Shown here: in pieces, positions 13,970 to 20,554 of the stretch
Numbering within the stretch: the stretch's first letter is position 1
How the letters are laid out: every line of letters begins with the position of its first letter
From: UBA932 sp031548545
Lineage (GTDB): Bacteria; Bacteroidota; Bacteroidia; Bacteroidales; UBA932
Direction: 5' to 3'
Assembly: GCA_031548545.1 (NCBI GenBank)
Contig: JAVBQY010000029.1
Coordinates: 1-20,554, forward strand
DNA length: 20,554 nt
The notes under the pieces: model-generated
The model's database searches: none
What the model was told of the DNA's origin: nothing
Seen by the model: only the letters and a program-made list of their open reading frames with translations
Made by a program: the position numbers and the translations under genes

Positions 13970-14983
13970 ATGAAAGCATTATTTGACAATTACGGGCGCT
14001 ATAAGGCGCCGGGGCTCGAAAGCAAAAAAACCGCACAGGCAGCCATCCTGCCACTGATCAGCCGACTGCCGGAACAAGTGTTCCGGACAGAAAAAATCGG
14101 TCATTCCTTTGAAGGACGCGACCTTTATGGCATACATGCCGGAAAGGGCCGCATAAAAGTATTGGCCTGGTCACAGATGCATGGTGATGAAAGTACGGCC
14201 ACCCGCTCGCTGTTTGACCTCTTTAGTTTTCTCGCTGCGGACGATGAGTTTAATGCGATCCGCACGGCCATACTGGACCGGCTGGACCTTTTATTTGTTC
14301 CCATGCTCAACCCCGACGGCGCCCAACGCTGGCAGCGCGAAACCGCCCAGGGGATAGACATGAACCGCGACGCACGGCGTACGGCAACCCCCGAAGCCCA
14401 ATTGCTGCAGCAACTCTGCCGTAGTTTCGCCCCTCAGTTCGCCCTGAACCTGCATGACCAGAACAGCTATTATTCGGCCGGAGTATCCCGCTATCCGGCC
14501 ACCTTCTCTTTTCTGGCCGCCCCGCCCGATGCACAGGACAGCCTTTACCCTACCCGCCGCCAAGCCATGCAATTGATCGTACATACCCAACGGCAACTGC
14601 AAGCCCTGCTTCCCCACAGCATAGGGCGATGGAGCAACGACTACGAGCCGCGGGCCTTCGGTGAGTGGTTCCAGGCGCAACGCGTGGCCACCATCCTCGT
14701 AGAGTCCGGCGGTTACCCCGGTGATGAGGAACGCTTACACGTGCGGCATTACCATTTCGGCCTTCTCATTGAAATGCTGCATGCCATCGCTACCGGCGCT
14801 TATGCCGGTGAGGAGATCGAGCCCTACTACAACCTTCCGCTGAACCGCGAGAACGGCCTGTTCGACAGGATTGAACGGGAAACCGAAGTAACCGTCAACG
14901 GAAAAACCTTTATCACCGACCTCGGCTACCGCCAGAGCGAAATAGTAACCGGCGATTTGAACGATTACGGCAGTTATAAATAA
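13970..14983 (+). CDS. M14-family zinc carboxypeptidase
   Basis: The 337-residue protein has the complete M14 site: H71-x-x-E74 in M-H-G-D-E, H162 in N-L-H-D-Q, the N-P-D-G and D-M-N-R-D blocks in between, and E245 in L-V-E-S-G-G. M14 enzymes remove C-terminal residues from peptides, and some members trim peptidoglycan stem peptides. No signal peptide is visible, so it may be cytoplasmic, for example in peptide or murein recycling. I choose the ATG at 13970, five bases after the EnvC-like stop; ATG codons at 13949 and 13916 are in frame but overlap that gene. The position suggests cotranscription. Confidence 0.9.
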   Translation: MKALFDNYGRYKAPGLESKKTAQAAILPLISRLPEQVFRTEKIGHSFEGRDLYGIHAGKGRIKVLAWSQMHGDESTATRSLFDLFSFLAADDEFNAIRTAILDRLDLLFVPMLNPDGAQRWQRETAQGIDMNRDARRTATPEAQLLQQLCRSFAPQFALNLHDQNSYYSAGVSRYPATFSFLAAPPDAQDSLYPTRRQAMQLIVHTQRQLQALLPHSIGRWSNDYEPRAFGEWFQAQRVATILVESGGYPGDEERLHVRHYHFGLLIEMLHAIATGAYAGEEIEPYYNLPLNRENGLFDRIERETEVTVNGKTFITDLGYRQSEIVTGDLNDYGSYK

Positions 14984-14992
14984 CAGCTTCAC

Positions 14993-15024
14993 CTCTTAGT
15001 CTCTTAGTCACCTAGTCTCTTTAA
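14993..15024. repeat. octamer tandem repeat in the M14-SpmAB spacer
   Basis: CTCTTAGT is repeated at 14993-15000 and 15001-15008, then CACCTAGT at 15009-15016 and CTCTTTAA at 15017-15024. It fills most of the 43-base spacer and ends three bases before the next ATG. Its complement resembles the repeat upstream of uvrA. Confidence 0.75.
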
Positions 15025-15026
15025 GT

Positions 15027-16256
15027 ATGCTTAATATCATCTGGATCTGCTTCTTCCTCATAGCCTTCGTAGTGGCCTGCATCAGCTTTGCGCTGGGCGA
15101 CACGGAGGTCTTCAGCCGCATTATAGACAGCACCTTTGCCATGTCTAAGCTGGCGGTAATGGATATCGCCCTGCCCCTGATCGGGGTGATGAGCCTGTGG
15201 CTGGGGCTGATGAATATCGGCGAACGGGCCGGCGCGGTGAATGTACTCTCGCGTATGGTGGGCCCCTTTTTCAGCCGATTATTCCCGGAAATTCCGAAAG
15301 GGCATCCGGCCTCCGGACAGATCCTGATGAACTTCTCGGCCAACATGCTGGGGCTCGACAATGCCGCCACGCCCCTGGGACTGAAAGCCATGAGCAGCCT
15401 GCAGGAGCTGAACCCGAAAAAAGATACGGCCTCCAATGCACAAATCATGTTCCTGGTACTGAACACTTCGTCACTGATGATCATCCCCATCAGCATCATG
15501 GCCCAACGGGCTGTGCTGGGCGCCGCCAATCCTACCGACGTGTTCCTGCCTATTCTATTTGCCACCTATATTTCCAGTTTAGTGGGGCTGATTATAGTGA
15601 GCATCAAGCAAAAAATCAACCTGTTCCAACCGGTAGTCATCGCCTGGCTCGGCGGCATTACCCTGGCCCTGGGCTTACTGGTCTGGTATTTTTCCACCCT
15701 CTCGCGCGAAGAGATGGATATGCTCTCACGCGTGGCCAGTAGCGGTATATTGCTGTTGATCATTGTCGCCTTCGTGGGCGGCGGGGCCTATAAACGCATC
15801 AATGTATTCGACGCGTTCATAGACGGGGCCAAAGAAGGCTTTCAGGTAATGATCAAAATCATTCCCTACCTCGTGGCTATGCTGGTGGGCATCGGCGTTT
15901 TCCGCGCCTCCGGCGCCATGGACTACCTGATCGGCGGCATTGCTTACTGCGTACAATACTTTGGCGGCAATACCGACTTTGCAGGTGCGCTGCCCACCGC
16001 CTTTATGAAGCCCCTGAGCGGCAGCGGGGCCCGCGCCCTCATGGTAGAAGCCATGAGCAATTACGGAGCGGACAGCTTCCAGGGACGCCTGGCCTGCCTC
16101 TTCCAGGGCGCCGCAGATACCACCTTTTATATCGTCGCCCTGTATTTCGGGTCCGTAGGCATCAAGCGTACACGCTACGCTATCGGCGCCGGCCTTATCG
16201 CCGACCTGGCAGGAGTGATTGCCGCCATAGCACTCGCCTATTTATTTTTTCATTAA
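15027..16256 (+). CDS. SpmA-SpmB fusion membrane protein (nucleoside recognition/Gate domain)
   Basis: A 409-residue multi-pass membrane protein in which both halves of the Bacillus spore maturation pair are present: the N-terminal half carries G-L-D-N-A-A-T-P-L-G-L-K-A-M, the SpmA hallmark, and the C-terminal half (from about residue 220) carries M-K-P-L-S-G-S-G-A-R-A and the S-F-Q-G-R-L-A-x-L-F-Q-G-A-A-D-T-T-F-Y block of SpmB. Such fusions are common in Bacteroidota, which do not sporulate, so the role is something else; the Gate fold suggests transport of a small solute. It is followed 18 bases later by another transporter gene. No promoter core is visible in front. Confidence 0.9.
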   Translation: MLNIIWICFFLIAFVVACISFALGDTEVFSRIIDSTFAMSKLAVMDIALPLIGVMSLWLGLMNIGERAGAVNVLSRMVGPFFSRLFPEIPKGHPASGQILMNFSANMLGLDNAATPLGLKAMSSLQELNPKKDTASNAQIMFLVLNTSSLMIIPISIMAQRAVLGAANPTDVFLPILFATYISSLVGLIIVSIKQKINLFQPVVIAWLGGITLALGLLVWYFSTLSREEMDMLSRVASSGILLLIIVAFVGGGAYKRINVFDAFIDGAKEGFQVMIKIIPYLVAMLVGIGVFRASGAMDYLIGGIAYCVQYFGGNTDFAGALPTAFMKPLSGSGARALMVEAMSNYGADSFQGRLACLFQGAADTTFYIVALYFGSVGIKRTRYAIGAGLIADLAGVIAAIALAYLFFH

Positions 16257-16274
16257 ACTATTTTTTTCGCAGAC

Positions 16275-17222
16275 ATGTACGAATCTTTATCCGTTTTAGA
16301 TGGCGTAAGGTTGAACTTCAGCTCCGCCGGCCTTCATTTCATGAACATCGCCATAGGCTTTATTATGTTTGGCGTCGCCCTGGACATTCGATGGCACCAA
16401 ATCAAAGATACTTTTACACGCCCGAAAGAAGTCATCGTAGGCCTCAGCGCACAATTTATACTATTGCCTTTAATTACCTTCCTGGCCGTATGGCTGGCCG
16501 GCGGGTGGATTACCGCCGGCGTGGCTTTCGGCGCTATCCTGGTGGCCTCCTGCCCCGGCGGCAATGTATCGAACTTTATCACCAACCTGGCCAAAGGAAA
16601 CACGGCGCTGGCCGTGAGCCTTACAGCCATAGGCACCGTACTGGCTGTTGTAATGACCCCTTTGAATTTCGAACTTTACGGTAAACTCTACATGAGCACC
16701 TCGAAGTTTAATGTACCCCTGGAAATAGACCTCCTGGACATGCTACGCACCGTATTGATACTTTTAGGCTTACCTATTATATTAGGTATTTTCACCGCCT
16801 ATAAATTCCCCAAATTTACCGCCCGGATAAAAAAGCCGGTGGGCATGGCGTCTATGGTGATCTTTATCCTCTTCATTGTATTGGCCTTTCAAAAGAACTA
16901 CCATTATTTTGTTGAATACATCTCCTTAATCCTCATTATAGTATTTGTTCACAACGCCTTGGCCATGACATCCGCGTATTGGTTCACAAGGAGTTGCAAC
17001 TTATCACAAAACAACCGCCGCACGATCACTATTGAAACGGGTATCCAGAATTCCGGCCTGGCGCTGGCCCTGATCTTCAACCCTAAGATATTTCCGCCGG
17101 AGCTGCAGATCGGCGGCATGGCTTTTATTGCCGCCTGGTGGGGCATATGGCACATTATAGCCGGCACGTCACTGGCGTTATACTGGCGTTGGAAAGGATT
17201 AAAACCTCAAACATCCAAGTAG
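16275..17222 (+). CDS. bile acid:sodium symporter (BASS) family protein
   Basis: The 315-residue protein has about ten hydrophobic segments and the family marks A-S-C-P-G-G-N-V-S-N in the first half and E-T-G-I-Q-N-S-G-L-A in the second; the glutamate and glutamine of the latter help to bind sodium in characterised members. BASS proteins carry organic anions (bile acids, pyruvate, pantothenate and others) with sodium, and the substrate cannot be told from sequence. The ATG at 16275 gives normal length. The stop codon is one base from the next start, so translation is probably coupled. Confidence 0.93.
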   Translation: MYESLSVLDGVRLNFSSAGLHFMNIAIGFIMFGVALDIRWHQIKDTFTRPKEVIVGLSAQFILLPLITFLAVWLAGGWITAGVAFGAILVASCPGGNVSNFITNLAKGNTALAVSLTAIGTVLAVVMTPLNFELYGKLYMSTSKFNVPLEIDLLDMLRTVLILLGLPIILGIFTAYKFPKFTARIKKPVGMASMVIFILFIVLAFQKNYHYFVEYISLILIIVFVHNALAMTSAYWFTRSCNLSQNNRRTITIETGIQNSGLALALIFNPKIFPPELQIGGMAFIAAWWGIWHIIAGTSLALYWRWKGLKPQTSK

Positions 17223-17223
17223 C

Positions 17224-19899
17224 ATGTCATTAAAAAATATAGATAAATATTCCTGGAAGTACCAGTGGTTATTCTGGACGGCAGGCCTGTTCCACCGCCT
17301 GTTTTACCGCAGGATAAGCCTACGCAACAAAGAACAGCTCCCCAAAAACACCCCCCTGCTGTTGCTGGCCAACCACCAGAACGCGCTGATGGATGCGCTT
17401 GCCGTCCTGTTCGGGGTCAATAAACCGGTGGTCTTTATGGCCCGGGCCGACATCTTCAAAAAGCCGAAAATGGCCGCGCTGCTCTATTTTCTCAAGATCA
17501 TGCCCATCTTCCGTCCGCGTGACGGAATGGAAAACATGGCGCAGAATGATGCGGTGTTCCGCCGTTCTGTAGACGTGCTGCGCAGCTGCCGCCCCATGGC
17601 CATGTTTCCCGAAGGGGCCTTCAATCCGTATAAGAACCTGAATACGTTGAAAAAAGGTTTTGCACGCATTGCCTTTATGTCGGAAGAAGCCTCGGATTTC
17701 AAGCTCAACCTTTGCGTAGTCCCCGTGGGTATAGACTATAGTGACAAAAGGGAACGGAACGCCTCCTTACTGCTGCAATTCGGACAAGCGATACCGCTGA
17801 AGCCCCTGCTGGAAGTGTATAAAGACAACCCGGCGCAGGCGTACAAATTATTGAGCGAGCAGGTACGCGAAGGCCTGCTGCCGCTGATGATCAATATCGA
17901 AGCCACGGAGTTCCACCAGACCTACATGCATGTTTTCGACTGCTGTACGGAAGAGGAGTTGAAAGAACGCGCCATCGCCGATACGCATTACAACCGTTTC
18001 CGGCTACAACAAGAGTATACCGCAAAGCTGAATGAACTGGCAGTTAAAGACCCTGCCGCCCTGGCGCATTTAAAGGAATGCTGCGACAACTACTTCAACG
18101 CGCTGGAACAGCGGAAACTGAAAGACAGCAGCCTGCGCAAAGGCAAGCCCTCCCTGTCGGGCCGCTTTTTCCGGTCTATAGCCGCACTGCTGTTCCTGCT
18201 GAGCTATCACCTGCTGAAACTGCCGCATTGGCTGCCTTTACTGGCGCCGCGCTTAGTATTGCCTAAATTGAAAGACCCGCAATTTATCTCGTCGGTAAAA
18301 TACCTGCTGTGGTTTTTCACCGCCCTGCTATATTACCCGCTCCTGATCACCATACTATGCTGCAGCCTGCCGGGAGCCGGCCTGAAATGCTTGTCCGCAG
18401 GCGTATTGCTATTGAGCGGACTACTCCTGTTCCTGTGTGCGCCTTATATGCAGCGCCTGAAAGCCTGGCTCCGGCTGATGAAAACGCCGGAGGCCGCCTA
18501 TGCACAATTAATGCAACAACGTAGAACGATGAAAAACACCCTGAAGAAATACCTGATGACAGCCATGCTCTGCCTGGCCTTATTGCCGCTGTGCGCACAA
18601 GAGCAGGAGCAGCAGGACGCCCCAACGAAAGGAAAGGTGAAAGACGGATTTTCTTTCGGCCTGTTGCCTGTCATTGCCTTTGACGCCGATCTGGGTTTTC
18701 AATACGGCGGCCTGGTGAGTTTGTATGACTACCGTAAACCGGCGCAGTATCCCGATTACCGCCAGATGTGGAAGGTGGAAATTTCACGCTTCACCAAAGG
18801 ATCGGGTACCAATCAGGTCTATTATGATGCCAAAAACGTACTCCCGCACGGATTACGCCTGGTGGCCAACCTGGCCTACCTGACCGAACAACGGCTGGAC
18901 TTTTTCGGCTTCAACGGGTACCAGAGTTACTTTAATCCGGCTTTTATTGATGATAGCTCGCCGGAGTATATCAGCAGGGTATTTTACGGCCACGAGCGCG
19001 ACCAGCTGCGCCTGAACGCCGATCTGATCGGACACCTCCCCTGGGAGAATACGTATTGGCTGGCCGGTTTCGGCGTCATTCATTCCTCCGTGGCGACGGT
19101 TGATATCAATAAGCTGAACAAAGGAAAAGACGATAATGAGAAATTGCCGGACGTCCCCCTGCTGTATGACAAGTACGTGGACTGGGGTATTATTCCGCAG
19201 GATGAAAAAGACGGAGGATTCTCCAACTACCTTAAAATAGGCGCCCTATATGACACCCGCGATATGGAAGCCAATGCTTCGCGCGGGATCTGGGCCGAGG
19301 CGACATTGACCTGGGTGCCCGGCTTCCTGTTTAATGACGGTGTCAGTTACATGAAAGCAGAGGCGGCCTTCCGCCAATACTTCACCTTTGTCCCTGATAA
19401 ATTGACTTTTGCCTATCGCTTTATTTACCAGGGTACATTGGCCGGGCATACGCCTTTTTACATGCAACCCTATATGATTAACGCCTACTCGCCCATGACC
19501 AAACTCGACGGGCTGGGCGGCGCCCGCAGCCTGCGCGGCGTAATGCGTAACCGGGTGGTGGGCGATGGCTATGTCTATGGAAATGCCGAACTGCGGTGGA
19601 AGATATTCCGTACCGTTATCGCCAAACAGAATTTTTATGTGGCGCTTCACGCCTTTGCCGATGCCGGTATGGTGGTGCAGCAGGTCAGCTACGATAAATC
19701 GCGTATTCCGGCCGAAGACCTGGCCCGTTATTTCAACCCGGCCTACGACAGCCATGACGGCCTGCACCCTTCGGCCGGGCTCAGCCTGCGCATTGCCATG
19801 AATGAGAATTTTATCCTGGCGATCGATTATGGTTTTCCGTTCAACGGACAAGACGGGCAATCCGGCGGATTGTTTATCAATGTCGGCAACTTGTTTTAA
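17224..19899 (+). CDS. acyltransferase joined in frame to an outer-membrane BamA/TamA-type barrel protein
   Basis: One open frame of 891 codons holds two proteins. Residues 1-435 are a PlsC-type acyltransferase: H51-Q-N-A-L-M-D57 (five residues between H and D instead of the usual four), F-P-E-G at 128-131, and hydrophobic segments between about 310 and 410. It should esterify glycerolipids at the inner membrane. Residues 436-891 start M-K-N-T-L-K-K-Y-L and continue as a normal signal peptide ending L-C-A-Q, then a barrel with G-G-A-R-S-L-R-G near residue 761 and a terminal phenylalanine, as in bacterial surface antigen (BamA/TamA) proteins. A single chain could not readily serve both membranes. 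Internal initiation at 18529, cleavage, or a lost stop are the options. Domain calls are firm; the fusion as a working protein is uncertain. Confidence 0.85.
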   Translation: MSLKNIDKYSWKYQWLFWTAGLFHRLFYRRISLRNKEQLPKNTPLLLLANHQNALMDALAVLFGVNKPVVFMARADIFKKPKMAALLYFLKIMPIFRPRDGMENMAQNDAVFRRSVDVLRSCRPMAMFPEGAFNPYKNLNTLKKGFARIAFMSEEASDFKLNLCVVPVGIDYSDKRERNASLLLQFGQAIPLKPLLEVYKDNPAQAYKLLSEQVREGLLPLMINIEATEFHQTYMHVFDCCTEEELKERAIADTHYNRFRLQQEYTAKLNELAVKDPAALAHLKECCDNYFNALEQRKLKDSSLRKGKPSLSGRFFRSIAALLFLLSYHLLKLPHWLPLLAPRLVLPKLKDPQFISSVKYLLWFFTALLYYPLLITILCCSLPGAGLKCLSAGVLLLSGLLLFLCAPYMQRLKAWLRLMKTPEAAYAQLMQQRRTMKNTLKKYLMTAMLCLALLPLCAQEQEQQDAPTKGKVKDGFSFGLLPVIAFDADLGFQYGGLVSLYDYRKPAQYPDYRQMWKVEISRFTKGSGTNQVYYDAKNVLPHGLRLVANLAYLTEQRLDFFGFNGYQSYFNPAFIDDSSPEYISRVFYGHERDQLRLNADLIGHLPWENTYWLAGFGVIHSSVATVDINKLNKGKDDNEKLPDVPLLYDKYVDWGIIPQDEKDGGFSNYLKIGALYDTRDMEANASRGIWAEATLTWVPGFLFNDGVSYMKAEAAFRQYFTFVPDKLTFAYRFIYQGTLAGHTPFYMQPYMINAYSPMTKLDGLGGARSLRGVMRNRVVGDGYVYGNAELRWKIFRTVIAKQNFYVALHAFADAGMVVQQVSYDKSRIPAEDLARYFNPAYDSHDGLHPSAGLSLRIAMNENFILAIDYGFPFNGQDGQSGGLFINVGNLF
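18529..19899 (+). CDS. likely separate outer-membrane barrel protein from an internal start
   Basis: The ATG at 18529 would give a 456-residue protein with a textbook signal peptide (two lysines, then M-T-A-M-L-C-L-A-L-L-P-L-C-A) and a complete barrel that ends in N-V-G-N-L-F. A TAG lies in another frame at 18522-18524, four bases before this ATG, where a stop of the acyltransferase gene would be expected in a normal two-gene layout. There is no Shine-Dalgarno site, which is usual in this phylum. I infer that the barrel is made from here whether or not the long form exists. Confidence 0.6.
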   Translation: MKNTLKKYLMTAMLCLALLPLCAQEQEQQDAPTKGKVKDGFSFGLLPVIAFDADLGFQYGGLVSLYDYRKPAQYPDYRQMWKVEISRFTKGSGTNQVYYDAKNVLPHGLRLVANLAYLTEQRLDFFGFNGYQSYFNPAFIDDSSPEYISRVFYGHERDQLRLNADLIGHLPWENTYWLAGFGVIHSSVATVDINKLNKGKDDNEKLPDVPLLYDKYVDWGIIPQDEKDGGFSNYLKIGALYDTRDMEANASRGIWAEATLTWVPGFLFNDGVSYMKAEAAFRQYFTFVPDKLTFAYRFIYQGTLAGHTPFYMQPYMINAYSPMTKLDGLGGARSLRGVMRNRVVGDGYVYGNAELRWKIFRTVIAKQNFYVALHAFADAGMVVQQVSYDKSRIPAEDLARYFNPAYDSHDGLHPSAGLSLRIAMNENFILAIDYGFPFNGQDGQSGGLFINVGNLF

Positions 19900-19939
19900 A
19901 CGGGGTCCTGTTTGCTCAAGACATTTTAACACCGGGAAG

Positions 19940-19971
19940 TTTGGCAGCCCCGGGAATAGTCACTACTTTTG
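19940..19971 (+). promoter_or_regulatory. strong promoter of the 6S-like RNA
   Basis: TTTG (19940-19943), exactly 20 bases, then TACTTTTG (19964-19971): a full match to the Bacteroidota consensus TTTG-N19-21-TAnnTTTG. No protein frame follows, so it points to an RNA gene that starts near 19976. Confidence 0.75.
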
Positions 19972-19975
19972 TAGC

Positions 19976-20290
19976 TAACAAGACGTTCTTTACTTCTCCC
20001 CATTTAGTGCCTCACGGCACATTGGCGTTGGCTTTATTTCTCCGAATAGAAACTTACGACCTTTCTTTATCGCATAGGGTTTAGAGCTGGCGCCCACCCC
20101 TTTTTTTCATGCTTCAACATTGAACATCAAAAATTGGCGTGGGCCTGGTTATTCTTATGTGAAAGGCATCGTAAGGCCTCTATTCGAAGAAAATCAAAAA
20201 GGACCACGCTACAAATATCATTTAAATACTTAACCATTTAAAGTGTAAATGCTATTGCTGCAAAATTATTTTGCGGCAGGGGTTTTTATT
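19976..20290 (+). ncRNA. ssrS: 6S-like regulatory RNA candidate
   Basis: Between a strong promoter and an intrinsic terminator lies a sequence that folds into a rod. Lower stem: 20037-20050 with 20179-20192 (13 of 14 paired), CTTACGA 20053-20059 with TCGTAAG 20169-20175, CCTTTC 20060-20065 with GAAAGG 20161-20166. Then comes a large open bubble (20066-20091 against 20145-20160). Upper stem: GCCCAC 20092-20097 with GTGGGC 20139-20144, a T/A run pairing, and a small apical hairpin at 20113-20124. A separate hairpin GTGCC-TCAC-GGCAC lies at 20007-20020. A stem-bubble-stem rod is the form of 6S RNA, which binds RNA polymerase as a promoter mimic. It may belong to the Bacteroidales-1 motif, also described with a phylum promoter and a terminator. 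RNase P, tmRNA and SRP marks are absent. Confidence 0.55.
20256..20287 (+). terminator. intrinsic terminator of the 6S-like RNA
   Basis: TGCTGCAAAA (20256-20265) pairs with TTTTGCGGCA (20269-20278) over a TTA loop, with one G-U pair, and TTTTT follows at 20283-20287. Confidence 0.7.
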
Positions 20291-20300
20291 GTCTGTTGCT

Positions 20301-20368
20301 TAAGGAGCTGCTTTTTCTCAAACACTTCTTGTTACTGTTGTGATGTGCCGCGGGGCGGCGGCTCCTTA
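20301..20368. repeat. 68-base hairpin with 8-bp perfect ends
   Basis: TAAGGAGC (20301-20308) is the reverse complement of GCTCCTTA (20361-20368), with weaker pairing inside (GC-rich stretch 20348-20360) and TTTTATTAT after it. It could be a second terminator or the edge of the repeat element that follows. No function is assigned. Confidence 0.5.
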
Positions 20369-20378
20369 TTTTATTATA

Positions 20379-20402
20379 CTTACTTTTTTGCTTGATCAAA
20401 AA
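20379..20402 (+). repeat. 24-base GATC repeat, right copy
   Basis: Exact reverse complement of 377-400. Here the pairing is fuller: ACTTTTTTG (20382-20390) and CAAAAAAGT (20397-20405) form a 9-bp stem around CTTGAT. It lies downstream of the RNA gene and directly before the nested inverted-repeat element. Confidence 0.7.
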
Positions 20403-20429
20403 AGTAACAAAAAAATCAAGGCTGACGAT

Positions 20430-20539
20430 AACCGGCGGAAAACCGTGCGTTCAGGCTAAAACAAGGGAACTCACGGCTTCGCCGTTCAAACAACCCTTGT
20501 TTTTTAACGCCCTCACTTCCGGTTTTCTTCACGCCGGTT
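20430..20539. repeat. 110-base nested inverted-repeat element
   Basis: Five stems nest in order: AACCGGCG 20430-20437 with CGCCGGTT 20532-20539; GAAAACCG 20438-20445 with CGGTTTTC 20520-20527; GCGTT 20447-20451 with AACGC 20506-20510; AAAACAAGGG 20458-20467 with CCCTTGTTTT 20494-20503; ACGGC 20473-20477 with GCCGT 20481-20485 around TTC. All pairs are perfect. I recall closely similar sequences scattered between genes in Bacteroidales. It may be a palindromic mobile repeat or a structured RNA; the element may continue past the window edge. Confidence 0.75.
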
Positions 20540-20554
20540 CCCGTAGGCCGGTCC

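Noticed and set aside
19932..19953. CCGGG...CCCGG hairpin after the barrel gene, considered as its terminator
   Set aside because: There is no T run after it, the stem is five pairs with a 12-base loop, and it overlaps the -33 box of the 6S-like promoter.
19968..20215. TTTGTAGC (19968-19975) and GCTACAAA (20208-20215) as closing stem of the RNA
   Set aside because: The left arm lies in the promoter core upstream of the expected transcription start, so it would not be in the RNA.
19976..20290. tmRNA, RNase P RNA or SRP RNA as identity of the structured RNA
   Set aside because: No tRNA-like ends or A-L-A-A tag frame, no GAGGAAAGTC or ACAGNAA blocks of RNase P, and no SRP domain IV loop were found.
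1..20554. CRISPR arrays, tRNA genes, IS elements, toxin-antitoxin or defence operons
   Set aside because: No spaced direct repeats, cloverleaf-like segments, transposase motifs or typical defence domains were seen; apart from the RT fragment the genes are housekeeping and envelope families.

Overview
The window looks like a chromosomal segment from a member of the Bacteroidota, most likely order Bacteroidales, with roughly even base composition. Three signs point there. First, many start regions carry the phylum-type promoter core TAnnTTTG, in two cases with a TTG/TTTG box about 20 bases upstream, and Shine-Dalgarno sites are nearly absent. Second, the gene families are typical of the phylum: a DUF4294 protein, a fused SpmA-SpmB protein, an EnvC-type M23 protein, a TPR lipoprotein, a PhoU-tailed Na/Pi transporter and a BamA/TamA-type barrel. 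Third, a GATC-centred intergenic repeat of a kind I associate with Bacteroidales occurs near both ends.

Layout. Positions 1-300 hold the 3' end of a reverse-transcriptase-like gene, with a G7 run and a 16-bp inverted repeat at its end. Positions 410-4868 read on the minus strand: DUF4294 protein, pcm (L-isoaspartate repair), pmbA/tldE-type protein and a Na/Pi cotransporter, with promoters visible before the first, second and last. A divergent promoter pair at 4892-4951 drives this block and, on the plus strand, a secreted lytic transglycosylase followed by uvrA. uvrA converges on rnr (RNase R, minus strand) and the two coding regions overlap by 32 bases. The divergent region 10929-11152 carries a TAnnTTTG core and a strong minus-strand terminator ahead of rnr, so it may make a roughly 75-nt RNA or act as an attenuator. 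From 11153 to 19899 all genes read on the plus strand: TPR lipoprotein, EnvC-like murein hydrolase activator, M14 carboxypeptidase, SpmAB-type membrane protein, bile acid/sodium symporter-family protein, and an acyltransferase joined in frame to an outer-membrane barrel protein. The theme is envelope and peptidoglycan maintenance plus nucleic-acid repair and turnover.

Positions 19900-20554 have no protein gene. They hold a textbook phylum promoter (TTTG, 20 bases, TACTTTTG) followed by a rod-shaped RNA with a large central bubble that resembles 6S RNA, an intrinsic terminator, another hairpin, and a 110-base nested inverted-repeat element that runs almost to the window edge.

I see no clear new defence or mobile system. 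The most unusual items are the acyltransferase/barrel fusion with a signal peptide in its middle, the 6S-like RNA, the terminated leader before rnr, and the structured repeats near both ends. Most family calls are confident; RNA and regulatory calls rest on hand folding.
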